In this document: one piece after another, positions 14,881 to 22,498 of the stretch
How positions within the stretch are numbered: the stretch's first letter is position 1
Layout: each line of letters begins with the position of its first letter
Assembly: GCA_037444185.1 (NCBI GenBank)
Contig: JBBIMW010000038.1
Span: 1-25,449, forward strand
Source: JAILZP01 sp037444185
GTDB lineage: Bacteria > Bacillota > Desulfotomaculia > Desulfotomaculales > Desulfocucumaceae
Length of the DNA stretch: 25,449 bases
Direction: 5' to 3'
Notes under the pieces: generated by a model
What the model was told of the DNA's origin: nothing
The model's input: only the letters and a program-made list of their open reading frames with translations
Databases searched by the model: none
Made by a program: the position numbers and the translations under genes

Positions 14881-15027
14881 TTAATGGGCGGAGCGCCCGC
14901 AAGCCTGATTTTCGGTCTTTGCCATGATTTTATCAATGGGCTTTTTATAGATGGCGGAAAACAAGCCTATAAGCAGACAAAAGGCGGTGGTCAGATAGAA
15001 GTAAGTAAAGTCAAAAGTGGCTTCCAT
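14881..15027 (-). CDS. Small single-span membrane protein (48 aa)
   Basis: The ATG at 15027 follows a strong AAAGGAGG ribosome site on the - strand (about 7-8 bases spacing). The 48-residue product reads MEATFDFTYFYLTTAFCLLI and then GLFSAIYKKPIDKIMAKTE, with a polar tail. It has one membrane helix from about residue 8 to 26, followed by a Lys-rich segment, so the C-terminus is probably inside. A terminator hairpin follows directly after the stop, which makes it a self-contained unit. ftsK ends 93 bases upstream. No family is recognised; small membrane proteins of this sort are common in spore formers, but a role is not indicated. Confidence 0.65.
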   Translation of the reverse strand: MEATFDFTYFYLTTAFCLLIGLFSAIYKKPIDKIMAKTENQACGRSAH

Positions 15028-15052
15028 AAAAAAATCCTCCTTTGCCTATCCC

Positions 15053-15087
15053 AGCCGGGAAAATGTTAACCCGGCACAGTTTTTTAT
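15053..15087. other. Inverted repeat between ftsK and the 48-aa gene
   Basis: GCCGGG and CCCGGC flank an AT-rich 10-base loop. A T-tract (TTTTTT) follows a few bases later on the + strand, whereas ftsK and the small gene are on the - strand. It may be a + strand terminator facing ftsK or a hairpin in the leader of the small gene. I cannot decide between these. Confidence 0.4.
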
Positions 15088-15120
15088 ATTATCTCACATT
15101 TCAACCGGTTGGGGAAGGGG

Positions 15121-17340
15121 CTACATTTGTTCCCCAAAGGTCTGCTGGAACTGCTCCAGTGTCATTTTTATGTTCCGTGGCTTGCTGCCTTCAAAGCCCC
15201 CGACTATTCCGCGCCTTTCCATTATGTCCACCAGTCTAGCGGCCCTGGCGTACCCGATGTGAAGCCTTCTCTGGAGCAGCGAAATAGAGGCTGTGCCGCT
15301 TTCAATGAATATTTTCGCCGCCTGGGGCAGGAGCTCGTCACAGTCGTCATCGCAGGTCCCGCTGTTGGCTTCCGCCGGGGGGGCTTTGAGGACCTGTTCA
15401 TCGTAAACCGGCTGGGCCTGCTCTTTAAGAAAGGCGACCAGCGAGTCAACTTCCCGGTCCGACAGAAAAGCTCCCTGGACACGCACCGGTTTCGGGGCCC
15501 CCACCGGCAAGAACAGCATATCTCCCCTTCCTAGCAGCTTTTCCGCCCCCCCAGTGTCCAGTATGGTGCGGGAATCAACTAGGGATGAAACCGCGAAGGA
15601 TATGCGCGATGGTATATTCGCCTTGATCAGGCCGGTTATGACGTCCACGGAAGGGCGCTGGGTGGCTATTACCAGGTGCAGTCCCGCCGCCCTGGCCATC
15701 TGCGCCAGCCGGCAGATGGAGTCCTCAACGTCCGCCGGGGCCACCATCATCAAGTCCGCCAACTCGTCAATGATAATGACTATATTTGGGAGGGGGCGGG
15801 ACTGATCGCCGGTTTGTCCCCTGCAGGCATTATTGTATCTGCCGATGTCCCTCACCCCGGAGGTGGCGAAGAGTTCGTAGCGGCGTTCCATCTCCTTCAC
15901 CGCCCAGCGGAGGGTGCCGGCCGCCTTCCTGGCGTCGGTGACCACCGGGGAAATAAGGTGGGGTATGCCGTTGAATGTGGTCAGCTCCACCATTTTGGGG
16001 TCGATCATCAAAAGTTTTACTTCATCCGGGGTGGCCTTGAACAGTATGTTGGCGATCAGGGTGTTGATGCAGACGCTTTTTCCCGCCCCGGTGGCCCCGG
16101 CCACCAGAAGGTGTGGCATTTTGCCCAGATCCGCCAGCACCGGCGCGCCGGCTATGTCTCTGCCCAGGGCCACCACAAGCTTTGACTGGGAATTCATGAA
16201 TTCCCTGCATTCTATCAGTTCCCTTAGGGCCACGGGAGAGATCTCCCGGTTGGGAACCTCTATGCCCACGGCTGCCTTTCCGGGTATGGGCGCCTCGATG
16301 CGCACCCCTGGAGCCGCCAGATTGAGGGCTATATCGTCCGCCAGGCCCACAATGCGGCTCACTTTGATTCCCGGCGGGGGCTGAATCTCGTAACGTGTGA
16401 TGGCGGGTCCCACGGATACGGCGGCTACCTTCGAAGAAATGCCGAAGCTCTCCAGTGTTGTCTCCAAAATGCGGGTCCGGTCGGCAATTTCCCTTTCGGA
16501 CACCTCGCTTCTGCCTTTTTCCTGTAATTTCAGCAGGCTGACCGGAGGTAGCCTGTAGGTGCGCCCGTCCGCCAGGGGCAAAGCGGGAATCTCAGGCATT
16601 TCCACTGTGCCTTTTGGGCCTTTCTTTTTTGGTTTGATATCTTCCTCCGGTTCCGGGGATTTTTCACGGACTTCGATAGTCCCGGAGGACTCTGTCGCCG
16701 TATTCCGGAAAGTTCCGCCTATTTTAACCACAGGCCGTTTTTTCTCCGGATCGGATTGTTCCACCTCTTCAAACAGGAAATCGAAAATACGCCTCCAGAT
16801 TTTGCTGCCGGCTTTCCTGGCCCGCAGGGCGGCCAAAAGTCCCAGCCGCGCCATGGTGTAGCCTGTGATAAGAAGAAGTGATACCAGTGTCAGGGACCCC
16901 AGGACAATATATGTGCCCGCTGTGCCGAAAAGGCCGGTGGCGGAATACACCGAAGCCGCCCCGATTATACCGCCGCCCCGGCCCTTTGATCCGTGGCTGA
17001 AAAGTTCCCCCCTGGGTATGTCCATGTGGGCAAGGGTAAGAAAAACAAGGGCCAGTATTATAAAGCCCGCTGTTCGCGGGGTAATCCTGAAACTGTTTTT
17101 TTCCGTGATTAACTTTATGCCGGTGATGGCAAGGCCTAGGATAATGAGATATTTGCTTTCGCCGGCCAATATTTCCATTCCCCTGACCAGGAGGGAGCCT
17201 ACGGTTCCCAGGGCGCCCGTGAAAAGGCTGGCCGTTCCCAGGGCGGCCAGGGTGATTACCGTTATGCCGGCTATTTCGTATCCAATATCGCTGTTTATCC
17301 TTTTTAGGGGCGGCCTGACAACTTTGCTGCGTGCTTTCAT
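15121..17340 (-). CDS. ftsK: DNA translocase FtsK/SpoIIIE
   Basis: This is a membrane-anchored, ATP-driven DNA pump for chromosome segregation at the division or sporulation septum. The 739-residue protein has an N-terminal domain of about four membrane helices (roughly 20-165), a charged linker (about 190-265) and the RecA-like motor with Walker A GATGAGKS (415-422) and Walker B VIIIDE (521-526). ATQRPSVDVITGLIKANIP (about 559-577) is typical of the family. The C-terminal winged-helix gamma domain (about 674-734) recognises orienting DNA sites. ATG 17340 is chosen because AAGGTG sits 6 bases upstream; the 30 extra residues of the longer frame have no support. A short CDDDCDE segment before the gamma domain is unusual. 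Whether it acts in vegetative division, sporulation or both is not decidable here. Confidence 0.95.
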   Translation of the reverse strand: MKARSKVVRPPLKRINSDIGYEIAGITVITLAALGTASLFTGALGTVGSLLVRGMEILAGESKYLIILGLAITGIKLITEKNSFRITPRTAGFIILALVFLTLAHMDIPRGELFSHGSKGRGGGIIGAASVYSATGLFGTAGTYIVLGSLTLVSLLLITGYTMARLGLLAALRARKAGSKIWRRIFDFLFEEVEQSDPEKKRPVVKIGGTFRNTATESSGTIEVREKSPEPEEDIKPKKKGPKGTVEMPEIPALPLADGRTYRLPPVSLLKLQEKGRSEVSEREIADRTRILETTLESFGISSKVAAVSVGPAITRYEIQPPPGIKVSRIVGLADDIALNLAAPGVRIEAPIPGKAAVGIEVPNREISPVALRELIECREFMNSQSKLVVALGRDIAGAPVLADLGKMPHLLVAGATGAGKSVCINTLIANILFKATPDEVKLLMIDPKMVELTTFNGIPHLISPVVTDARKAAGTLRWAVKEMERRYELFATSGVRDIGRYNNACRGQTGDQSRPLPNIVIIIDELADLMMVAPADVEDSICRLAQMARAAGLHLVIATQRPSVDVITGLIKANIPSRISFAVSSLVDSRTILDTGGAEKLLGRGDMLFLPVGAPKPVRVQGAFLSDREVDSLVAFLKEQAQPVYDEQVLKAPPAEANSGTCDDDCDELLPQAAKIFIESGTASISLLQRRLHIGYARAARLVDIMERRGIVGGFEGSKPRNIKMTLEQFQQTFGEQM

Positions 17341-17646
17341 GTTCTTCACCTTAAAAAAAAGCCTGATATGATCTCCAGTGCAAAATCCCGACAAAAAAAG
17401 ATTAATTTCCTTCTTGACTGAGCTTACCATAAAAAGGTTGACGGGGCAAGGGATGAGCTTTGTATGCAGCCGCGCAAAATGTTTAGGCCGGGGATTGCCC
17501 GGCCATGGAATGCATTATATTCTGGATTCTGCCCTGAAAATACATTTTCGTTCCTCTGATGGTGCCGCCGCAGGCGGCGTGGGGGTCTGACTACTGAATT
17601 CTGACTACTGGATTTTGGATTCCAGCCGCCCGTCAGGGCGGCTTTT
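17341..17646. other. 306-bp repeat-rich gap upstream of ftsK
   Basis: No gene is seen. The part next to ftsK (17341-17500) must hold its promoter and ribosome site, but I find no convincing hexamer pair. The rest (17507-17647) is the modular repeat copy B, which has two GC hairpins and runs up to the stop codon of lgt. Confidence 0.6.
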
Positions 17647-17647
17647 T
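17507..17647 (-). repeat. Modular 3'-end repeat, copy B (next to lgt)
   Basis: It starts with a block matching copy A (17507-17531, 24 of 25 with 13284-13308), then a hairpin GCCGCC-GCA-GGCGGC (17564-17578). A second GGATT/ATTCTG-rich stretch follows, then the type-1 hairpin GCCGCCC (17625-17631), loop GTCA, GGGCGGC (17636-17642) and five T residues. The last T is the first base of the complement of the lgt stop codon (17647-17649). Confidence 0.8.
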
Positions 17648-18414
17648 CACTGTTCTTTTAAATCCCTCCTCCTTAAATAAAACACAAGGGAGCCGGCAAA
17701 TATCAAAAGGAGGCTGACCAGCTGGGCCACCTTCAGTGGGCCCAGCATCAGGCTGTCGGTTCTCAGTCCTTCAATTGCCAGACGCCCGGCGGAGTACAAT
17801 ATCAGGTACAAAAGGGCCACCTCCCCCTGAGTTCTGCGCCGGGGCCAATAAAGAGTTAGAAAAAGGAATACCGCTGCGTTCCAGACGGACTCATACAGGA
17901 AGGCCGGGTGGTGGTATTGGCCGTTTATGTACATCTGGTCCCGGATGAAGGCGGGAAAGTATTCCATGAATTTTTCCGATACCGGCCTTCCGTAGGCCTC
18001 CTGATTGATAAAATTGCCCCACCGCCCCACCGCCTGTCCCAGTATCAGGCTTGGGGCCAATATGTCCGCCATGTTCCAGGCGGACAGCCGGTTTCTTTTT
18101 GTGTACCAGAGGCCGGCCAGCACGCCGCCGATGATTCCGCCGTGGATGGCCAGTCCCCCCTCCCAGACGTACAGGGCGCCCAAAGGATCCCGGGCATAAT
18201 CGGACCAATTGAATGCCACGTAGTACAGTCTGGCACCGATTATGGCCGCCGGTATGATTATGGCCACAATGTTTATGATGTGGTCAGGGTCCATTTTTTC
18301 CCGAATGGCCCGGCGGTGGGCCAGAAAAGCTCCGGTGGCGAAGGCGGAGGCCATTATTATTCCGTACCATCTTATTTGCAAGGGTCCCAGTGTGAAGGCT
18401 ACAGGGTCGATCAT
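17647..18414 (-). CDS. lgt: Prolipoprotein diacylglyceryl transferase
   Basis: Lgt transfers diacylglycerol from phosphatidylglycerol to the lipobox Cys of exported prelipoproteins, the first step of lipoprotein maturation in the cytoplasmic membrane. The 255-residue protein has seven hydrophobic segments. It carries the essential His91 in GGLAIHGG and the signature GRWGNFINQEAYG (130-142). It also has HHPAFLYES and, near the C-terminus, GRLAIEGLRTDS with a conserved Arg. ATG 18414 has GAGGTG upstream. The gene follows an 80-residue ORF 40 bases upstream, and both are probably read from the promoter at 18733-18761. The stop abuts a repeat hairpin. Confidence 0.97.
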   Translation of the reverse strand: MIDPVAFTLGPLQIRWYGIIMASAFATGAFLAHRRAIREKMDPDHIINIVAIIIPAAIIGARLYYVAFNWSDYARDPLGALYVWEGGLAIHGGIIGGVLAGLWYTKRNRLSAWNMADILAPSLILGQAVGRWGNFINQEAYGRPVSEKFMEYFPAFIRDQMYINGQYHHPAFLYESVWNAAVFLFLTLYWPRRRTQGEVALLYLILYSAGRLAIEGLRTDSLMLGPLKVAQLVSLLLIFAGSLVFYLRRRDLKEQ

Positions 18415-18434
18415 GGCCGCACCTCGAGTTTTGC

Positions 18435-18457
18435 CGCCCGCAGGGCGAATTTGTTCA
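18435..18457 (-). repeat. 3'-end repeat, copy E (type-2 hairpin)
   Basis: The + strand sequence CGCCCGCAGGGCGAATTTGT, then TCA, matches 22478-22497 at all but one position. The final TCA is the complement of the TGA stop of the 80-residue gene. Only the hairpin unit is present; the GGATTC-rich tail is missing. Confidence 0.75.
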
Positions 18458-18697
18458 CGATACCTTTTGCACTACGCTTTCCTGCTTTAACTTTTTGTTG
18501 GAGATTTCCTCGGAGTAGTCGGTGGAAATCAGGTACAGGCTCACCCACAGGTCGTGTTCGTGCGGCTTTCCTTCAAGCTCCCTGGATACATCCTTGAACC
18601 TTTTTTCCACCCTGTCTTTGAATGCGGAGAATTCAATCAGCAATTCCACCACATCCCTTTGGTTGTAAGAAAGGCCTTCCTTTATCGGCTTGGCCAC
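18455..18697 (-). CDS. Small charged protein of unknown function (80 aa)
   Basis: This is a soluble, highly charged 80-residue protein with no signal or membrane segment. It contains YNQRDVVELLIEFSAFKDRV and then EKRFKDVSRELEGKPHEHDL, probably helical and possibly coiled-coil. I do not recognise the family. The start is GTG 18697, with AAGGGGGG a short distance upstream. A near-consensus promoter lies 35-65 bases upstream. It precedes lgt by 40 bases on the same strand. Its stop codon is fused to repeat copy E, so the last residues (KQESVVQKVS) could be partly of recent origin, though they look ordinary. Confidence 0.65.
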   Translation of the reverse strand: MAKPIKEGLSYNQRDVVELLIEFSAFKDRVEKRFKDVSRELEGKPHEHDLWVSLYLISTDYSEEISNKKLKQESVVQKVS

Positions 18698-18732
18698 GGC
18701 CCCATCCCCCCTTGATATTAATGTGCATATTA

Positions 18733-18761
18733 ATTATAGTATCGGTGGTAAATAATGTTAA
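18733..18761 (-). promoter_or_regulatory. SigA-type promoter for the 80-aa gene and lgt
   Basis: On the - strand, TTAACA (complement of 18756-18761) and TATAAT (complement of 18733-18738) are separated by exactly 17 bases. This is the best-matching promoter in the window, and it points at the GTG start at 18697. Confidence 0.75.
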
Positions 18762-18804
18762 GCACCAAAAAATGTCTAATTATAATAGCATAATTTCCCA
18801 GGTC

Positions 18805-18832
18805 AAAACAAAGGAGGCCGTCGGCGGCCTCC
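18805..18832 (-). terminator. Terminator after the Gln-rich gene
   Basis: GGAGGCCG (18813-18820) and CGGCCTCC (18825-18832) form an 8-bp stem with a 4-base loop. On the - strand it is followed by a T-rich run (complement of 18805-18812). It ends transcription of the Gln-rich gene before the lgt promoter. Confidence 0.8.
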
Positions 18833-18863
18833 CCGGGGTGATATTATACCCATCTATTCCGGT

Positions 18864-19640
18864 TTATCTGAAGCCATACAGATTGGACTGGTAGGGTGAG
18901 TACCCGGCAATTCCGGTGCCGGCCTGATACAGGCTGCCCTGATTGAAGGCTGTGGTTGGATTGGTTCCCTGCATGCCCGGCTGCAATCCCGCCAGGGTGC
19001 TCTGCATAACCGGGGCCATCATGTTCAGCAGGTTGGAGCTGGATACCTGCTGGCCGGGGAATCCCGAAAAGGCTTGGGCGGCATAACCGGGCTGTCCGCC
19101 GGTGCCGAACTGCAGGGGGCTGTAGCCCTGGGTATATGGTTGAATATAGGTGCTGTACGCGCCGGGAGTAAAGGCGGTTATGGCGCCGGGGGTCTGAACG
19201 GGATTAAACCCGTATTGGGCGGGGATGCCCTGGCCGAAGGCCCCATACTGGACGCCTCCGAGTATTCCGGTGCCCGGCTGGATGGTGCCGGCGACGAAGC
19301 CGGTCTGGGGCGCGTACATTCCGGTTTGGCCGGCGAGTCCGGTGAATGTGGTTCCGAGCACTCCGGCGCCATGAATGTTTCTTTGGAAGGGCGATACCTG
19401 GCCCGCGATTTGCTGCGCGATGCCCGAAAGCTGATTGATTTCCTGGCTCATCTGTCCGGCGGCCTGCTGGATTCTTTTCAGTCCCTGGGATGCCAGAATT
19501 TCTTTTTGGGTCATCTGTTGAAGCTGAAGGGCGTTGGCCTGTTCTGACTGTTGCAGTTGGTTGCAAACCTGGGAAATGTTGCTGACTTCCTGCTGCAGCC
19601 TTTGGATCTGCTGTTGGAGCTGAACAATCTGCTGATCCAT
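18864..19640 (-). CDS. Gln-rich coiled-coil protein with long uncharged G/Q/Y/P tail
   Basis: This 258-residue protein is of unrecognised family. Residues 1 to about 85 are rich in Gln with heptad-like spacing (MDQQIVQLQQQIQRLQQEV) and should form a coiled coil. From about residue 90 to the end the sequence is low complexity (Gly, Gln, Ala, Tyr, Pro, Thr, Phe; for example YGAFGQGIPAQYGFNPVQTP). I find no Asp, Glu or Lys there, and the only Arg is the last residue. No signal peptide or membrane helix is seen. The ATG has AAGGGGGAAAG upstream and a good terminator follows. Spore coat, crust or other assembly-forming proteins can look like this, but that is a guess. The gene lies 83 bases after the substrate-binding protein gene. 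Confidence 0.75.
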   Translation of the reverse strand: MDQQIVQLQQQIQRLQQEVSNISQVCNQLQQSEQANALQLQQMTQKEILASQGLKRIQQAAGQMSQEINQLSGIAQQIAGQVSPFQRNIHGAGVLGTTFTGLAGQTGMYAPQTGFVAGTIQPGTGILGGVQYGAFGQGIPAQYGFNPVQTPGAITAFTPGAYSTYIQPYTQGYSPLQFGTGGQPGYAAQAFSGFPGQQVSSSNLLNMMAPVMQSTLAGLQPGMQGTNPTTAFNQGSLYQAGTGIAGYSPYQSNLYGFR

Positions 19641-19723
19641 CTGTTCTTTCCCCCTTGGAGATTTTTTGCCGTTCCGGCTTTCGAAATTTAGTATTTGCAG
19701 TACATTAGTGCTTATACTGGTAA

Positions 19724-21298
19724 TTAATGGGGAAAGGACGGCATGTCAATTTTTTTAAGCCCGTGCAGGTCGATGAGGCCGAAGCCGGACAGGCGCACTT
19801 CCCGGACGCCGGGGCTGCAGGCCACCCTTAACAGGCTGTGGCTGATGGCTGTCACCGGAACTTCATCCATTATTATTTCCTGCACTTTGTCATAAAAAAA
19901 ATCCCTGGACTTTTTGTCGGCGACCTTGCGGGCGGTATGCAGGAAAATATCCACCCGCTCATTCTTGAATCCGGAGGCGTTCAGTCCCTGGTCCGCCTGG
20001 GACGAAGAAAACAGGGTGAAAAGGAAATTATCGGCGTCGCCGTTATCCCCGGTCCAACCGTAAAGGAAAAAGTCGCCGGCCTTGTTCCTGATGGCATTCT
20101 TGTGCTCATTCCAGGATCTTGACTGTACGGTCACCCTTATGCCGCAGGGATCCAGTTGGCGCTTGATTTCCCCGGCCAGCGCCACCCCTCCGGGAGGGCA
20201 GTACCGCCTGGCTTCCTGATATGTGATCAGGGTCACATCCATGCCATGCGGGTACCCCTCATCGGCCAGTATTTTACGTACCTGTTCCTGTCCGTACAGG
20301 GACAGGTTGAAATTATTTCCGCCCAGTAAGGGAGGGGGTGTCAGTGAGGAAGATGCCACCCCCTCCCCTCCCAAAGTGGAAGCCACTATTCTTTTCCTGT
20401 CCAGGACGCCGGCCACTGCTTTGCGCAGCAACTTGTTATTGAATGGTGGCCTGTCCGTATAAAAGCCAATATAGCTTATATCCAGTCCGGTGGCCGAAAC
20501 CACCTTCATGCCGGCGATCATTAACCTGTCGAGGCTTTCCCGGCCGGGATGAAATACAATATCGGCCTTTCCTTCCAGCAGGTGCGCCACCCTGGAGCCG
20601 GGGTCGGCATTCTCTCTGAACACGATCCTTCCGGCAAAAGGATGCCGGCCGCGGAAGCGGGGATTAGGCTGGATCACTATTTCGCCGGGACTGAACTTTT
20701 TGAGCATGTATGGCCCTGTCCCCGAAGGGTGTTTCCAGAAGTCCTCTCCATGTCTCCCCAAAGCGACGGGACTAACCACCGGGACGGCGAAGGGGAGGGC
20801 GAGGTTTTTTAAAAACGGGGCGTGGGGATACTTCAAAATGAAGGATATGGAGTATTTCCCGGTGGTTTCGACAGAAGACACCGGACTTAAGACAAAGGCG
20901 GCATACGGATTTTTTTCCCTGTGCACCATTGCCCTGGATATACTGGATTTAACCGCCCCGGCGTCGCACGGCGAGCCATCGCTGAAAAACAAACCCGGAC
21001 TGAGGTGGAAGGTCCATCGCTTCCCGTCTTCCGATACGGTCCAGCTGTCGGCCAGGCAGGGCTCGGGGTCCATGGTTTCCGGGTTCAGCCGCACCAATCC
21101 TTCATATATTCCGGTAAGGGGCAGTATGTTCTCAAAGGAGGAGTTTTTGACAGGATCGAGATTGTCAGGCAAACTGGGCGACAATATCACTATTTCATTT
21201 TCTTCCGGCTGCGCCTTCTCTTCAAAAACCGCCGCGATTCTTCCGGCAAATATAAGCAGTGCGGGAATCAAAATCAAAATCAACAGCCTTTTAAGCAA
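19724..21298 (-). CDS. Peptide-type ABC transporter substrate-binding protein (family 5)
   Basis: This is an extracytoplasmic solute-binding protein of the OppA/DppA family (SBP_bac_5), about 524 residues. Family landmarks are LDPVKNSSFENILPLTGIYE, GLVRLNPE, LADSWTVSEDGKRWTFHL, GTGPYMLKKFSPG, and RKAVAGVLDRKRIV in the C-terminal lobe. The N-terminus (LKRLLILILIPALLIFAGRI) is a signal or anchor. There is no lipobox Cys, unlike most Gram-positive members, so it may remain anchored by an uncleaved helix. I choose TTG 21298, with GGGGGG 7 bases upstream. An ATG at 21313 would fall about at the transcription start of the promoter at 21320-21349. No permease or ATPase gene is adjacent, so partners and ligand (peptide, nickel or other) are unknown. 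Confidence 0.85.
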   Translation of the reverse strand: MLKRLLILILIPALLIFAGRIAAVFEEKAQPEENEIVILSPSLPDNLDPVKNSSFENILPLTGIYEGLVRLNPETMDPEPCLADSWTVSEDGKRWTFHLSPGLFFSDGSPCDAGAVKSSISRAMVHREKNPYAAFVLSPVSSVETTGKYSISFILKYPHAPFLKNLALPFAVPVVSPVALGRHGEDFWKHPSGTGPYMLKKFSPGEIVIQPNPRFRGRHPFAGRIVFRENADPGSRVAHLLEGKADIVFHPGRESLDRLMIAGMKVVSATGLDISYIGFYTDRPPFNNKLLRKAVAGVLDRKRIVASTLGGEGVASSSLTPPPLLGGNNFNLSLYGQEQVRKILADEGYPHGMDVTLITYQEARRYCPPGGVALAGEIKRQLDPCGIRVTVQSRSWNEHKNAIRNKAGDFFLYGWTGDNGDADNFLFTLFSSSQADQGLNASGFKNERVDIFLHTARKVADKKSRDFFYDKVQEIIMDEVPVTAISHSLLRVACSPGVREVRLSGFGLIDLHGLKKIDMPSFPH

Positions 21299-21319
21299 TT
21301 CAAAACCCCCCATAAAAGC

Positions 21320-21349
21320 ATAATATGTTAATTCAGTAAAAATATGCAA
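21320..21349 (-). promoter_or_regulatory. Putative promoter for the substrate-binding protein gene
   Basis: On the - strand, TTGCAT (complement of 21344-21349) and TATTAT (complement of 21320-21325) are 18 bases apart. The predicted transcription start is near 21313, which favours the TTG start at 21298. Confidence 0.5.
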
Positions 21350-21489
21350 TTACCTTTCCGGCGGAAAAATTCAGGCGGACATGACGCGGGGAAGGTGACG
21401 GCAGGGGATGAAAATACTGTATCCCGGCGTTATTTACAGAAGGCTGGAATGGGGGTATATTTGGATAGAATCCATATCAGAAAGGAAGT

Positions 21490-22344
21490 ATGCATTTGAA
21501 AGTCAGGTTCGGACCGGCGGGGAATCCGGATTCATTCTACCGGGAAGGTCATAAAAGCTCCCTGGATATGCCCCGGTGGCTCAGGGGCAAGGGGTTGTCC
21601 GCATACGAATACCAGTGCAGCCGGGGGGTCAACATCGGGGAGCAAACAGCCCGTAAACTCGGTGAGCTGGCTGCCCTGAACGATATTCTTCTGAGTATAC
21701 ACGCTCCATATTATGTTAATCTGGCGACCTTTGATCCGGATTTGCGGGAGAAGACCAAAAAGCATCTGATAAATTCACTTTTGGCGGCCCGGTGGATGGG
21801 GGCCGGAGTGGTGGTTTTTCATCCCGGTTCGGCCGGGGGAAACCGTCCGGTAGCCATGGACAGGGCGAAAAAGCTGTTGGCAGGGATTTTGCGGCAGGCT
21901 GACGAGATGGGGCTGGACGGCATTTTACTGGCGCCTGAAACCATGGGTAAAAAAAACCTCCTGGGACGTCTGGACGAGGTGCTGGAATTGTGCGGGCTGG
22001 ATGAGAGGATAATTCCGGCCGTCGACTTCGGACACCTGCACGCAGCCAGCGGTGGCCGGTTTGTCACGGGTGAGGACTTCGCCGGGGTGCTGGACAGGAT
22101 CGAAGTTGCTCTTGGGGCCGACAGGGCCAAGAGGCTGCATATTCATTTCAGCCCGGTGGAATATACCGCAGCTGGGGAGAAAAGGCACCGGACCACCAGG
22201 GATGAAGGCTACGGCCCGGATTTCAAACACTTGGCCCGGCTTTTGGCGGACCGGCGGCTGGAGTTTACACTGATCTGCGAGTCTGACGGACTGCAGGCCG
22301 AAGATGCGCTGGTGTACAAATCAATATATGACGGTTTGTTCTGA
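21490..22344 (+). CDS. Endonuclease IV-like TIM-barrel protein
   Basis: This is a 284-residue protein of the AP endonuclease 2 / xylose isomerase-like TIM-barrel family. The metal-ligand pattern of endonuclease IV is largely present: His71 (SIHAPYYVNL), His111 (FHPGS), Glu150 (APETMG), Asp179 and His182 (VDFGHLH), His217 (LHIHFS), His233 and Glu264 (CESDG). The position matching the Asp of the DRH motif appears to be Lys231 (GEKRHR). Either the third metal site differs or the nearby Asp238 substitutes. DNA repair at abasic sites is plausible but not certain for this divergent branch. The ATG is preceded by AAAGGAAG. The gene is transcribed divergently from the substrate-binding protein gene and convergently with the stress-protein gene. 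Confidence 0.82.
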   Translation: MHLKVRFGPAGNPDSFYREGHKSSLDMPRWLRGKGLSAYEYQCSRGVNIGEQTARKLGELAALNDILLSIHAPYYVNLATFDPDLREKTKKHLINSLLAARWMGAGVVVFHPGSAGGNRPVAMDRAKKLLAGILRQADEMGLDGILLAPETMGKKNLLGRLDEVLELCGLDERIIPAVDFGHLHAASGGRFVTGEDFAGVLDRIEVALGADRAKRLHIHFSPVEYTAAGEKRHRTTRDEGYGPDFKHLARLLADRRLEFTLICESDGLQAEDALVYKSIYDGLF

Positions 22345-22356
22345 TTCTTCTTATGC

Positions 22357-22498
22357 TGCATTCCTTATCCGTCGGGAGACGGAAGGCAGAAGACAGTGGC
22401 CGGGAGAAAGGAGTGGGGAGACAGAATGGGTTTGAAGAAGATCTTTTATTCTGTCTCCTGTCTCCTGGATTCCATTCGCCCGCAGGGTGAATTTGTTA
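22357..22498 (-). repeat. Modular 3'-end repeat, copy C
   Basis: The region begins with TGCATTCCTTAT (22357-22368), the complement of the block that opens copy A. Next is a small hairpin CCGTC-GGGA-GACGG (22369-22382). A perfect 11-bp inverted pair follows: GGAGACAGAAT (22417-22427) and ATTCTGTCTCC (22448-22458). Then come CTCCTGGATTCC and the type-2 hairpin unit (22478-22497), which runs into the stop codon (complement TTA, 22496-22498) of the next gene. Confidence 0.75.

Noticed and set aside
16559..16861. Open frames on the + strand opposite ftsK
   Set aside because: They are Ser/Arg/Pro-rich antisense products of the ftsK linker with no ribosome sites.
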